Below are positions 14,847-22,722 of a stretch of DNA of 28,386 bases, piece by piece; positions within the stretch are counted from its first letter, which is position 1; every line of letters begins with the position of its first letter. The position numbers and the translations under genes were made by a program. Source of the stretch: a virus; the IMG/VR virus record IMGVR_UViG_3300020020_000136, positions 1-28,386 of that record. One strand, 5' to 3'. Under the pieces are notes generated by a model. The model was given only the letters and a program-made list of their open reading frames with translations, was not told the DNA's origin and made no database searches.

Positions 14847-14871
14847 ACGGCCCGGCGTAGTGCCGGGCCGT
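14847..14871 (-). terminator. Intrinsic terminator for the leftward replication operon
   Basis: A perfect 10-base stem, ACGGCCCGGC with GCCGGGCCGT, and a 5-base loop. On the minus strand it is followed by TTTTTT (seen as AAAAAA just left of the stem), so it ends transcripts from the 17596-15108 genes. On the plus strand no T run follows, though the stem may still protect the 3' end of the rightward operon. Confidence 0.8.
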
Positions 14872-14920
14872 AATCGTTTGGCCGGGTCGGCCGCGCCGTC
14901 GGCCGGGTAGTCTGGCCGGG

Positions 14921-15172
14921 GTGAGCCCAGCATGTGCAGGGTAGTATATATATATATAACTTTAGGGATTCCTTAGAAGCTGGGGCAAAAAAGCGGGCTC
15001 ACTTGGGCTCACCACGCTTTTCGTGCGAGTTTTCAGTACCTTACCTGAGCCCAGCTGTTGAGCCCACCCCCTCGGTGAGCCCAGCAAAATGTGGGCTCAG
15101 GAACTTTTTAGAGGGTTTCCGGCGGTTCCATTTCCCCTGTGAGCCCACCCTTTCCCGAAGGGCTGGGCTCAC
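14921..15172. other. Candidate replication origin: nine TGAGCCCA repeats and AT tract
   Basis: Nine near-identical 8-9 base repeats on both strands: forward (TGAGCCCA) at 14921, 15046, 15059, 15075 and 15139; reverse (TGGGCTCA or CGGGCTCA) at 14994, 15004, 15092 and 15164. The last forward/reverse pair (15139 and 15164) forms a hairpin inside the 3' end of the primase-helicase gene. A (TA)7 run at 14945-14959 could be an unwinding element. The cluster lies between convergent operons, so it is unlikely to be promoter operators, and it abuts the replication initiator genes. This fits an iteron origin; no function is proven. Confidence 0.55.
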
Positions 15173-16628
15173 GGTTAGGCACCGCCTTCAGCACCGTCTG
15201 GGTAGTGTCAATGTGCCCCCATTTAGCCGCGTGTTCCCGCCGTCCTGTTTCACTCAGTGCGGCTGCCGCGGCGGCCCGTGACCGGAAGCAGTAGAGATGC
15301 AGCTGCCGACCGCCGATCCGCATCCGGGCCGGCTGCCCGTTCGGTAGTTTGACCCGCACGCAGTGGTCATTGAACGCCCCCTCCAGCTGCCCCCGCCACA
15401 GCGCGCCGGAGCCGCCCGACCGCTCGTCGCCGGTCAGCTGCCCCTCGACCTCCCGCTCAAGGAAGATCTTGGGGAAGACCAAGCCGCGATCGTCATCCGC
15501 GGCGAAGTCGAGCAGGGCATGCTCGACGTCCGACAGCGCGAGATCCGCCATCTCGGCCTTGCCGGCGGTCTTCAGCGGAGCAAAGGCGTTGAACTGCGAG
15601 AGATCAGAGCTGGCCAGGTAGTCGGCCAGGGCGGCGATGTTGCCAGGCCCCCGCAGCCAGGCGTCCATCTCGACCCCCTCAGCCGGCGTCATCTCGCGGC
15701 CATTACGGAGCACAGTGATGCGGCGGTCACTGGCGGGAATGGCTGCGGCGTTGGCGTGATTGGTAGCGATCCAGATCGAGCAGTAGGACATGCCGTCGAA
15801 CGCCGGCAGTCCCTTGACCTTGAAGCTGCGCCGCTTCGGCGCCGGGTCCATCACGTTCTTCAGCGCAGTGTACACGCTGCGCTTCTCACCGCGGCGATAG
15901 GCCGTCGGAGAGCTGTGCGCCTCATCGACCGTGACCAAGAGGCAGTTGGCCTGCCAGTCGGTGTAGACCGCCTGCGCGGAGGTGCCGGCCAGGATCTCGA
16001 AATCCTCCGACTTGCAGTAGGCTTCGCCATATAGCGCGTGTGCTATCCTAAACATGAAGCCGCGGCCGGTGCCGAACTTGCCCTCGCGCGGCCCATCCTC
16101 ATTGTCGGCCACGAACCAGATGCTGATGCCCGGCACTTGCGGGTTCAACATCTTGTAGGCCAGCCAGTCCAAAAACCAGTTGCGTTCGGTCATGTCAGGC
16201 AGGAAGCGGTCGAGGAAGTCGAGGAAGGGCTGGATGTCGCCCAGCTCCGAGCCTGTGTGCTGCGGCTGTCGGTAGGTGTTCTTGTAGATCTTGCCGTCGG
16301 CATCGACGTAGCCGGGAAAGCCACGATCCGGCGCCATCCTCACCCCGGCGATGGCGGCCCTGGCCGAACTGAGCAGCCATAGCGCGGTAGCGAACACCCG
16401 CACCGGCTTGCCCTTCTCCTTGATCTTCTCTTCCTCCCACCAGTGCATGTACGAGGTCTTGAACGCGGACAGCGACATCGTGCAGTGCGCGCTCGGCTCA
16501 TACAATTGCACTACCCGGTCGGCCCGCTCGTCATAGCCGTGGGTCTTGATCAACCACATCGCCTTGTCCGCGATCGGATCGGCTCCACCCGGCCGCTGCG
16601 GCGGCGGCGATATTTTCTGCTTGATCAC
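15108..16628 (-). CDS. Phage primase-helicase, SF3-like (DUF5906 type)
   Basis: 506 residues from a GTG with GGAGG 7 bases before it; a longer reading from ATG at 16643 would put that ribosome site inside the coding region, so I prefer the GTG. Motifs of the DUF5906/SF3 ATPase family: FGTGRGFMFRIAHALYG near 185-201 (Walker A position), LLVTVDEAH near 230-238 (Walker B with DE), CSIWIATNHANAAAIPASDRR near 283-303 (sensor Asn and Arg finger). The A motif has Arg where Lys is expected. It unwinds DNA with the prim-pol encoded just upstream, 2 bases away. The C-terminus (EPSPSGKGGLTGEM) is encoded by repeat-containing DNA. Confidence 0.8.
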   Translation of the reverse strand: MIKQKISPPPQRPGGADPIADKAMWLIKTHGYDERADRVVQLYEPSAHCTMSLSAFKTSYMHWWEEEKIKEKGKPVRVFATALWLLSSARAAIAGVRMAPDRGFPGYVDADGKIYKNTYRQPQHTGSELGDIQPFLDFLDRFLPDMTERNWFLDWLAYKMLNPQVPGISIWFVADNEDGPREGKFGTGRGFMFRIAHALYGEAYCKSEDFEILAGTSAQAVYTDWQANCLLVTVDEAHSSPTAYRRGEKRSVYTALKNVMDPAPKRRSFKVKGLPAFDGMSYCSIWIATNHANAAAIPASDRRITVLRNGREMTPAEGVEMDAWLRGPGNIAALADYLASSDLSQFNAFAPLKTAGKAEMADLALSDVEHALLDFAADDDRGLVFPKIFLEREVEGQLTGDERSGGSGALWRGQLEGAFNDHCVRVKLPNGQPARMRIGGRQLHLYCFRSRAAAAAALSETGRREHAAKWGHIDTTQTVLKAVPNREPSPSGKGGLTGEMEPPETL

Positions 16629-16630
16629 TG

Positions 16631-17596
16631 CTAGTCCTCCCATGTGTGTTTGTGCTCGACCATCAGCTGCTTCAGTTGCTTCTGGAATTCGGGGTCGTCA
16701 TCAGGTGAAAGACTCTTCCAACGGTGCGAGACGCCGTACTTGGTATCCCATAGCGCGAGGCCAGCGCCGCCCTTGTTGACCAGCACCCGGTCGGGCGTGC
16801 GCGATTCCTTGTCCCACAGGTCGGCCCGGCCCTTCATCTTGGCCGCACCGGCGCGCTTCTCCAGCTCCGACAGTTTCACCCGCTCGCCAGTGGACAGCGT
16901 GAACACCATGTCCGGCGTAAGATCATACACCCGCTCGCCATGGACATGGTTCTTCGACATCGCGATCTGTTCAAGGCCGAGGCCGAGCATCACCTCCTCG
17001 CAGGCGGTGATCATCAAGGGGATGTCGGCCTCCGGGAAGAACGGCAGATCGGACAGCTGCACGTCCAGGATCGAGGCGCCGATGTAGCCGTACTCGCGGC
17101 CTTCCGAGTGATAGCCATGCACCGCGACGTACCGCTTGTCCCTGCCGGTGAAATACTCAACCAGGTGGGGCTTGTCGGAATCCGATTTGAACCTGGCGGT
17201 CCAGTGCCGCTTGCGTGCGGTGTTGCAGCGACCGATCAGGGCCAGCGTGGTGCCGCCCGACGTTCTCCACAGGCAGTCGGCCATGAACTCGGGCCACCTT
17301 GCCTCCAGCCTGATCGTCAGTGCATCCCGCACTGCGGCGCTGCGCACGTCGAGGTCGATCACGAACACATCATGCCCGAACATGCGGATGCCGGCGGCTT
17401 TGCCCCGCCACATCGAGATCGATTCGTCATCATTGCAGGTATACGGCCAGCCCTGGAACGGCCCATCGCGGCCGCGTAAGGGTATGACATCAAAGCCGTT
17501 ATCGCGGATCTGCTGCCAAACCCGGCGGTAATGGTGGACCGGCTTCGGCTGCAGCGGGACGGCTTGCTTTAGAGCTGCGGGATGGTACACATTCAT
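16631..17596 (-). CDS. Primase-polymerase (AEP superfamily)
   Basis: 321 residues; ATG preceded by GAGG. The N-terminal domain has the archaeo-eukaryotic primase layout: YRRVWQQIRDNGFDVIPLRG, FVIDLDVR (residues 78-85, D81 and D83 metal ligands), RTSGGTTLALI (111-121), then a VEYFTGRDKRYVAVHGYHSE block containing the conserved His. Makes primers and may synthesise DNA. The C-terminal 120 residues (KLSELEKRAGAAKMKGRADL and the end PDDDPEFQKQLKQLM) look like a PriCT-like tail, which is uncertain. Its stop is 2 bases before the helicase start, so it forms a split primase-helicase. Confidence 0.8.
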   Translation of the reverse strand: MNVYHPAALKQAVPLQPKPVHHYRRVWQQIRDNGFDVIPLRGRDGPFQGWPYTCNDDESISMWRGKAAGIRMFGHDVFVIDLDVRSAAVRDALTIRLEARWPEFMADCLWRTSGGTTLALIGRCNTARKRHWTARFKSDSDKPHLVEYFTGRDKRYVAVHGYHSEGREYGYIGASILDVQLSDLPFFPEADIPLMITACEEVMLGLGLEQIAMSKNHVHGERVYDLTPDMVFTLSTGERVKLSELEKRAGAAKMKGRADLWDKESRTPDRVLVNKGGAGLALWDTKYGVSHRWKSLSPDDDPEFQKQLKQLMVEHKHTWED

Positions 17597-17635
17597 GGTG
17601 TCCTCGGCTTCAGGGATGGGGTGGACGATACATAG

Positions 17636-17663
17636 AGGCCGCGGGGGTCAGATCCCGCGGCCT
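17636..17663. terminator. Strong hairpin between VRR-NUC and prim-pol
   Basis: AGGCCGCGGG pairs perfectly with CCCGCGGCCT around an 8-base loop (GGTCAGAT). It lies 4 bases downstream of the VRR-NUC stop at 17667, in the leftward direction. No T run follows on the minus strand, so it may be a leaky terminator or attenuator separating the nuclease from the prim-pol, or an mRNA-stability element. Confidence 0.5.
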
Positions 17664-17666
17664 TTG

Positions 17667-17954
17667 CTATCTGAGCAGCGCGTCAATATCGGCCGTATTC
17701 GCGATTTGTACAGCCACTGCCCCTAGTGTGCTGTACTGCCGGCGCCACTCTATCTGGTGGGCGGTTAGCCGCCCGCCGCGCGGCCGCTTCACCTCGACAA
17801 AGAACACCCGCCCGCCCGGCAGCACCACAATACGATCAAAATATCCACGGTTGCCCAGACAAGTGACCTTGTCGCAGCGGCCGCCTAGTGCCCGCACCCG
17901 CCGCACCAGTTCTGTCTCCACCACGTTTTCTTTATCAGATAGTTTGACAGGCAC
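17667..17954 (-). CDS. VRR-NUC domain endonuclease
   Basis: 95 residues, full length for the stand-alone phage form. It has E15, D40 in GNRGYFDRIVVLPGG, FVEVK at 52-56 and Q67 in LTAHQ: the PD-(D/E)XK core of VRR-NUC (Holliday junction or flap nuclease). The start is a GTG at 17954 with AAGGA 10 or more bases upstream, so the start is less certain. In many phages this gene sits with PolA and an SNF2 helicase, as here. It is divergent from the DUF2800 gene across 47 bases. Probably processes replication or recombination intermediates. Confidence 0.85.
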   Translation of the reverse strand: MPVKLSDKENVVETELVRRVRALGGRCDKVTCLGNRGYFDRIVVLPGGRVFFVEVKRPRGGRLTAHQIEWRRQYSTLGAVAVQIANTADIDALLR

Positions 17955-17968
17955 GGCGATCTGTGTCC

Positions 17969-17982
17969 TTCTGTGGTCAGAA
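17969..17982. promoter_or_regulatory. Inverted repeat in divergent gap
   Basis: TTCTG-TGGT-CAGAA lies in the 47-base gap between the divergent VRR-NUC and DUF2800 genes. It is short enough to be chance. If real it would be an operator for both. A TTGACA at 17944-17949 has no -10 at the right distance. Confidence 0.25.
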
Positions 17983-18001
17983 AACTGAAATTGAGGATGA
18001 C

Positions 18002-19264
18002 ATGACCAAGCATAGCACGTTGATTGGTGGCTCTACTGCAGATCGTTTGCTGCACTGTCCTGGTTCTTTCCGGCTTATCCAGAACCTGCCCGATCAGACC
18101 GAAGTCCCTTCCGAATATGCGAATTATGGCTCGGCCATGCACGCGGTCATGGACGCGCTGATGGCCATGTACAATGACGGCTTTCCTGACATCGAAGTGA
18201 TGATCGAAACCGCCCGTGAACTGATCGGCGACCACTTCTACGATCGTGAGCTGACCAAACAACACATCGAAGACTCCATCATTCCCGCGATCGAATCGCT
18301 CTACCAGCTCATGAACGAATACGGCGGCGGCTTCCGGGCCGTCGCCAATGAGCTGAAGGTCAAGTTTCCGAACGTGCCCGGCGCCTTCGGCACCACCGAC
18401 CTCCTGATCGCCAGCGCCGATCGCATCATCCTGGTCGATTGGAAGTTCGGTATGGGCGTGCCGGTGTACGCGCTCTATGAAGACAAGGTGCTCGGCGATC
18501 GCGTCAACTCGCAGCTGCTCTATTACTTCGCTGCCGCCATCAACACGCAGCCGAAGCTGTTCTCAAAGAAAAAGTTCGCCGTCGCCATCATCCAGCCGCG
18601 GGTGCAGGACGAGGCGCGCCGGCTCACCCACACCACCATCACCCGCAAGGAAGTCAGCAACTTCATCGATGACGTGGTCGATGCGGTCGATGCCGCGGTC
18701 GGCAAGAACCCACCGCTGGCGGAAGGCGACCACTGCCGCTGGTGCCCGGCGCATCCGGTTTGTCCGTTGAAAGTCACTGCGCTGTTTGAGCTGTCCGCGA
18801 TGGGGCCTGTGCCTGCCCGGCCGGTGCCGGCCAACGGCGATGACGGCACCTACGGTGAATTCCTCGCCAAGGCCAAGCGGCTGGTCGACATGCTGTCGGA
18901 CTACCAGAAGCAGGTCGATGACGCGCTCCACACCTATCTGGCCAACGGTGGCACCGTCCCCGGCTGGCACCTGAAGTACAAGACCAAGCTGCGCCAGTGG
19001 GTCGATGAGGAAACCGTCGTTCCCTGGCTGCGCGATCACGGCTTCGATGAAGAGGAGATCTGGCAGACCAAGCTGCAGACCTTTGCCGTCGTTGATAAGG
19101 TCGCCAAGCGCCGCGGCGTCAAGATCCCCGACGAATTCCGCGTGGCGCCGGAATCCACCGACACCACCATTGCACCTGATAGTGACACCACCGGGCGCAT
19201 CGCTAGCCCGGCGACGGTCGAGGCCGAGTTCGCGGCTGCACTGAAGTCCTTGCGCCACGGCTGA
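18002..19264 (+). CDS. DUF2800 / PD-(D/E)XK nuclease
   Basis: 420 residues from MTKHSTLIGGSTADRLLHCP; this ATG has GAGG upstream. Motifs of the Cas4/RecB-like DUF2800 family: C19 in LLHCPGS, YGSAMH at 42-47, GTTDLLIAS (130-138), VDWKFG at 145-150 (D and K catalytic), QLLYYFAAA (171-179), and C245, C248, C254 in CRWCPAHPVCP. With C19 these would bind a [4Fe-4S] cluster. Likely an exonuclease for recombination or replication. First gene of the rightward replication operon. The C-terminal 160 residues are helical (KRLVDMLSDYQKQVDDALHT). Confidence 0.85.
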   Translation: MTKHSTLIGGSTADRLLHCPGSFRLIQNLPDQTEVPSEYANYGSAMHAVMDALMAMYNDGFPDIEVMIETARELIGDHFYDRELTKQHIEDSIIPAIESLYQLMNEYGGGFRAVANELKVKFPNVPGAFGTTDLLIASADRIILVDWKFGMGVPVYALYEDKVLGDRVNSQLLYYFAAAINTQPKLFSKKKFAVAIIQPRVQDEARRLTHTTITRKEVSNFIDDVVDAVDAAVGKNPPLAEGDHCRWCPAHPVCPLKVTALFELSAMGPVPARPVPANGDDGTYGEFLAKAKRLVDMLSDYQKQVDDALHTYLANGGTVPGWHLKYKTKLRQWVDEETVVPWLRDHGFDEEEIWQTKLQTFAVVDKVAKRRGVKIPDEFRVAPESTDTTIAPDSDTTGRIASPATVEAEFAAALKSLRHG

Positions 19265-19313
19265 TGCTGCGGCACAAGTAACCTGCCGGCATCCGCCGGT
19301 CACCTTCGTAAAA

Positions 19314-19325
19314 TGCCTTAAGGCA
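19314..19325. promoter_or_regulatory. Perfect 12-base palindrome upstream of SSB-like gene
   Basis: TGCCTTAAGGCA lies 15 bases before the ATG at 19341. It overlaps the place of a ribosome site and could be a protein-binding site or a weak mRNA stem. Another short stem (GCCGGC...GCCGGT) lies just to the left. Confidence 0.3.
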
Positions 19326-19340
19326 GATTGGACTGAAACT

Positions 19341-20168
19341 ATGGCTAACGAACTCGTAAAACGTAACCTCGGATCTTCCTCCCTCACTACCTTCGATGAC
19401 GATCTCGCTGCCCGCCTCCTCAGCGGCATCGAGGACAGCCAGGCCACCACCATGGTGGCCGGTGACGGCGTCGATCTCATCAAGATGGACAAGGGCACCG
19501 GCGCCTGGGGCATGGGCCAGGCCGATGATCCGATGCAGGTCGGGTCCAACTGGCTGATCAACATCCTCTCGGTCTGCCACGGCAGCGTCTGTTGGTCCGA
19601 CTACAAAGGCACCCGCAAGAACGAACGCCTCGGCGAGGTCATGGTCCCCATGTCCGAACCGAAGCCGCCGAAGCCGGCGCCGATCGATGGCTTCCCGTTT
19701 AAGGAACAGCGTTCATTCGAGGCTTACTGCCTCAATGGCGAGGACGAGGGCCGCAAGGTCCAGTTCAAGAACGGCAGCGTCGGCACCATGAAGGCGATGA
19801 AGAAGCTGGAGGACGCCATCAAGGCGCAACTGCGCAACAACCGCGCCTTCCCGAACCCGGTGGTCCAGTTCGAACAGGACAGCTACAAGCACGGCGACTA
19901 CGGCCGCATCTGGAACCCGATCTTCAACATCGTCGATTGGGCGGATTTCGAAGGCAACCTGCTGTCCGAGCTTGATGCCCCCGAACAGGTCAAGGCCACA
20001 GCACCTGCGCCGAAGCCGGCTCCTGCCGCCGCGGCCAAGCCCGCGATCAAGGCCAAGCCGCCGCTCAACGTGGTGCCCAAGGCGCCCGTACAGGAGGTTC
20101 TGGAGCCGGAGGCGGCTGATACCGCCACCGCCGTCCGCGGCCCCCGGCGCCGCCCGCCAGCGGCCTAA
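19341..20168 (+). CDS. Single-stranded-DNA-binding-like phage protein
   Basis: 275 residues. It sits between the DUF2800 nuclease and DNA polymerase, where phages with this module carry a DUF2815/SSB protein. The core (about 40-215) has aromatic-rich beta segments (VGSNWLINILSVCHGSVCWS, EAYCLNGEDEGRKVQF, YGRIWNPIFNIVDWADFEGN), as in OB-fold proteins. The tail from 220 is Ala/Pro/Lys-rich (KATAPAPKPAPAAAAKPA) and ends in basic RGPRRRPPAA instead of the acidic tip of bacterial SSBs. SSB function is inferred from position and style. It may be a different replication cofactor. Confidence 0.5.
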   Translation: MANELVKRNLGSSSLTTFDDDLAARLLSGIEDSQATTMVAGDGVDLIKMDKGTGAWGMGQADDPMQVGSNWLINILSVCHGSVCWSDYKGTRKNERLGEVMVPMSEPKPPKPAPIDGFPFKEQRSFEAYCLNGEDEGRKVQFKNGSVGTMKAMKKLEDAIKAQLRNNRAFPNPVVQFEQDSYKHGDYGRIWNPIFNIVDWADFEGNLLSELDAPEQVKATAPAPKPAPAAAAKPAIKAKPPLNVVPKAPVQEVLEPEAADTATAVRGPRRRPPAA

Positions 20169-20181
20169 AGGCTACCTTCTA

Positions 20182-20203
20182 CCGGGCACCTTCGGGTGCC
20201 CGG
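20182..20203 (+). terminator. UUCG-tetraloop hairpin between SSB-like gene and polymerase
   Basis: CCGGGCACC, loop TTCG, GGTGCCCGG: nine perfect base pairs closed by an extra-stable tetraloop. It starts 13 bases after the stop at 20168. No T run follows. The most likely role is mRNA 3' protection or partial attenuation, giving more SSB-like protein than polymerase. Confidence 0.5.
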
Positions 20204-20233
20204 CCTGCCTGCGCCATCCCCAAAGGCACCCCC

Positions 20234-22408
20234 ATGCGCGACCACGGCCCCACCATCGACCCCGATAAGGTCTGCTGGTTCGACTTCGAATCGAAGTCCG
20301 AGCAGGATCTGCAGGACGTCGGCGCCTACCGCTATGCCGATGACGAGACCACCTCGGCCATCATCCTGGCTTGGGCGATCGGCCGCGAGCCGGTCAAGAC
20401 CCATACTGCGTTCGCGGTCGGCCAGCCCTTGACCTGGTTCAGCCTGCCCCACGGCTTCCTGCGTTTCCATGACCGGGCGCTGAAGGATTCCAGCTACAAG
20501 TTCGCGGCGCACAACGCCGCCTTCGACCGCGCGCTGTTGAACTACGCCGTCGATGGCTCGGTTTACACCCCGCCGGAGCTGGTGATCGACACCGCGTTCC
20601 AGGCCACCGCCTCCGGCCTGCCGCCGGACCTGGCCGGTGCGGCCAAGGCTGCCGGGGCCACCCACAAGGTCGAGAACGGCGACGAATACATCAACCTGTT
20701 CTGTGCGCCCGGCGCCACCGCCACCCCGCAATCGCACCCGGAGCAGTGGGGGCTGTTCTGCATCTACGCCGCCGGCGACGTCGATGCCATGCGCTCGCTG
20801 TTCCTGCGAACCCGGCAGCTGTCGGCGCAGGAATGGGCCGAATATCACGCCATGGAAAGAATCAACGAGCGCGGCATCGGCGTCGATGTGGACTTCGCCG
20901 GGCGGGCCGACGAGCTGTCGAAGGAGGCGCGAATCCGCGCCGGCCTCGAGCTGCGGCAGTTGACCGCTGGCGCGGTCAGCGGCGTCAATAACGTCAAGGA
21001 TATGGTCGGCTGGCTGCGCGACGTGCTGCCGCCCGGCGGCGACGGCATCAAGATCCTGACCAAGCGCGAGGAAGAGGAGGACGATTACGGCACCGTCACC
21101 AAGCCCGGCAAGTTCTCGCTGACCCGTGCCCGCGTCGAGAAGCTGATCCCCTATTGTGAGGCGGTCGATAACGAAGCCGCGGCCAGGGTTCTGAACATCC
21201 GGCTGTTCGGCGGCTCGGCGGCACCCGCCAAGTACGGCAAGATCCTGCGGCAGGAGATCGCCGGCTGCGTCTACGGACAGTATGTGCCCGGGGGCGCTGC
21301 CATGACCGGGCGGGCTTCTTCCCGCGGCATCCAGATCCAGAACCTGGTCCGCAAGTCCCTGCCTTACGAGCACGCCGCGATCGAGGCCATCCTCGCCGGC
21401 TGCGACTTCGACACCTTGGCGGCGCTCGGCGATGACACCCCGGTGATGCGCAAGCTTGGACTCCTGATTCGTACCGTGTTCGTTCCGCGTTCGATCGACA
21501 ACGTCTTCGTCGGTTCCGACCTCAGCCAGATCGAGGCCAGGATATTGCGATGGCTGCCGGATACGCCAGCGGCCGAGAAGAGCCTGCAGATCATGCGCGA
21601 CTGCGATGCCGACAAGACCGTGCCGGACATCTACGTCCGCGCCGCGGCTGCGGTGTCATCGCTCGAGATCGCCGACATCGATGAGGAGCTGCGCCAGCGC
21701 GGCAAGGTGTTTGAATTGGCCCTGGGGTTCGGCGGCGGCGCCGGTGCGGTGGTGGCGATGGGGTCGAACTACGGCCTCTATATGCCCGAGTACGAGATCA
21801 AGGAGGCGGTGCGGAAGTGGCGGGCGGCCAACCAGTGGTGCGTCCGCTTCTGGGGCAAGCACGATGACGATAGCTCCTACGGCCTGTGGGGCGCTGCCAA
21901 CCGCGCGCTCGAGAACCCGCACAAGCCGCAGGCGGCCGGCCGCGTCACCTACATCTTCCTGCCCGGCTACCTCGGCGGCTCGCTGCTGTGCATGTTGCCG
22001 TCGGGCCGGGCGCTGACCTACCGCGGCATCCGCTACGAGACGGTCACCGACTACGATGACGATGACAACATCATCGGCAAATCCCGCCAGCTGCGGTTCT
22101 GGAAGGGCCGCACCCGGTCCAAGATCTGGCACGGCACGCTGTGCGAGAACGTGGTGCAGGCGGTGGCGGCCGACGTGCTGCGCGGCATCTTGGTGCGGCT
22201 GGAGGCCGACGGCTTCAATATCCGCCTGCACAGTCATGATGAAGTGCTCGGCGAGGTTAACGCACAGAATGCCAACGCCTATGCCGAGGCCCTGCGTTGG
22301 CAGATGCGGCGCGGCTTTGAGTGGTCCAAGGGGCTGCCACTGATGTCCGGCGAAACCATCCAGCCCTATTACAGCAAGTGGAAAAAACCGAAGGAGATCA
22401 AGTCATGA
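20234..22408 (+). CDS. Family A DNA polymerase with 3'-5' exonuclease
   Basis: 724 residues; AAAGG 7 bases before the ATG. Exonuclease motifs: FDFES (16-20, D17 and E19), AHNAAFD (92-98) and YAAGD (178-182). Polymerase motifs: A at SDLSQIEAR (428-436, D429), B region with RQRGKVFELALGFGG (488-502), and C at HSHDEVLGEV (666-675, HDE). All catalytic residues are present. Length is usual for phage PolA lacking a 5' nuclease. It replicates the phage genome together with the SSB-like, SNF2 and VRR-NUC proteins of the module. The stop overlaps the next start (ATGA). Confidence 0.95.
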   Translation: MRDHGPTIDPDKVCWFDFESKSEQDLQDVGAYRYADDETTSAIILAWAIGREPVKTHTAFAVGQPLTWFSLPHGFLRFHDRALKDSSYKFAAHNAAFDRALLNYAVDGSVYTPPELVIDTAFQATASGLPPDLAGAAKAAGATHKVENGDEYINLFCAPGATATPQSHPEQWGLFCIYAAGDVDAMRSLFLRTRQLSAQEWAEYHAMERINERGIGVDVDFAGRADELSKEARIRAGLELRQLTAGAVSGVNNVKDMVGWLRDVLPPGGDGIKILTKREEEEDDYGTVTKPGKFSLTRARVEKLIPYCEAVDNEAAARVLNIRLFGGSAAPAKYGKILRQEIAGCVYGQYVPGGAAMTGRASSRGIQIQNLVRKSLPYEHAAIEAILAGCDFDTLAALGDDTPVMRKLGLLIRTVFVPRSIDNVFVGSDLSQIEARILRWLPDTPAAEKSLQIMRDCDADKTVPDIYVRAAAAVSSLEIADIDEELRQRGKVFELALGFGGGAGAVVAMGSNYGLYMPEYEIKEAVRKWRAANQWCVRFWGKHDDDSSYGLWGAANRALENPHKPQAAGRVTYIFLPGYLGGSLLCMLPSGRALTYRGIRYETVTDYDDDDNIIGKSRQLRFWKGRTRSKIWHGTLCENVVQAVAADVLRGILVRLEADGFNIRLHSHDEVLGEVNAQNANAYAEALRWQMRRGFEWSKGLPLMSGETIQPYYSKWKKPKEIKS

Positions 22409-22722
22409 CCCCCGCCCAAAGAGAGGCGCTGGCCTACACCGCCCCGATCATGAAGACCTTCATGATCGAGTGGTTCTACAGCACCTACGAAGACCCGGTC
22501 GAAAGCTGCCCCTATGATTCCGCCGAGGGCGGTTACCAGTACATCTGGGGTGAGCCGTCCGATGCTAACGAGATCATTCAGAGCCAGTTCGGCGGGATCT
22601 TCTCGGAAACGCTGATGAACGAGGTGGTCGAGTATATCGAGGAAACCTCGCCCGACACTGACGAGTGGGTGCCGATCCCGCGCGCTGAAGACTACGCCGT
22701 GAACGAGCAGGGGCATGATTAA
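22405..22722 (+). CDS. Hypothetical acidic protein
   Basis: 105 residues from MTPAQREALAYTAPIMKTFM, ATGA-coupled to the polymerase. Very acidic (EDPVESCPYDSAEGGYQYIW, EYIEETSPDTDEW). An acidic DNA-mimic or a polymerase partner can be imagined, but nothing beyond composition supports it. No family recognised. It overlaps the next gene by 8 bases. Confidence 0.65.
   Translation: MTPAQREALAYTAPIMKTFMIEWFYSTYEDPVESCPYDSAEGGYQYIWGEPSDANEIIQSQFGGIFSETLMNEVVEYIEETSPDTDEWVPIPRAEDYAVNEQGHD

Noticed and set aside
14945-14959. TATA-type promoter
   Set aside because: The (TA)7 tract is between the 3' ends of convergent operons with no gene starting nearby. An unwinding element fits better.
14921-15172. 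CRISPR array
   Set aside because: Repeats are only 8-9 bases, occur in both orientations and have uneven spacing, unlike CRISPR repeats.
15363-16034. 223-codon frame on the plus strand
   Set aside because: Antisense to the primase-helicase, which carries recognisable motifs in the other strand.
17944-17966. Promoter with perfect TTGACA
   Set aside because: No acceptable -10 box lies 16-18 bases downstream; the hexamer is within the start of the VRR-NUC gene.
18563-19564. 333-codon frame on the minus strand
   Set aside because: Antisense to the DUF2800 gene and the following gene, crossing their intergenic gap. No coding signature.
20165-21373. 402-codon frame on the minus strand
   Set aside because: Antisense to the DNA polymerase, whose motifs are complete. 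The product is Gly/Leu/Asp-rich without domains, typical of a GC-rich shadow frame.
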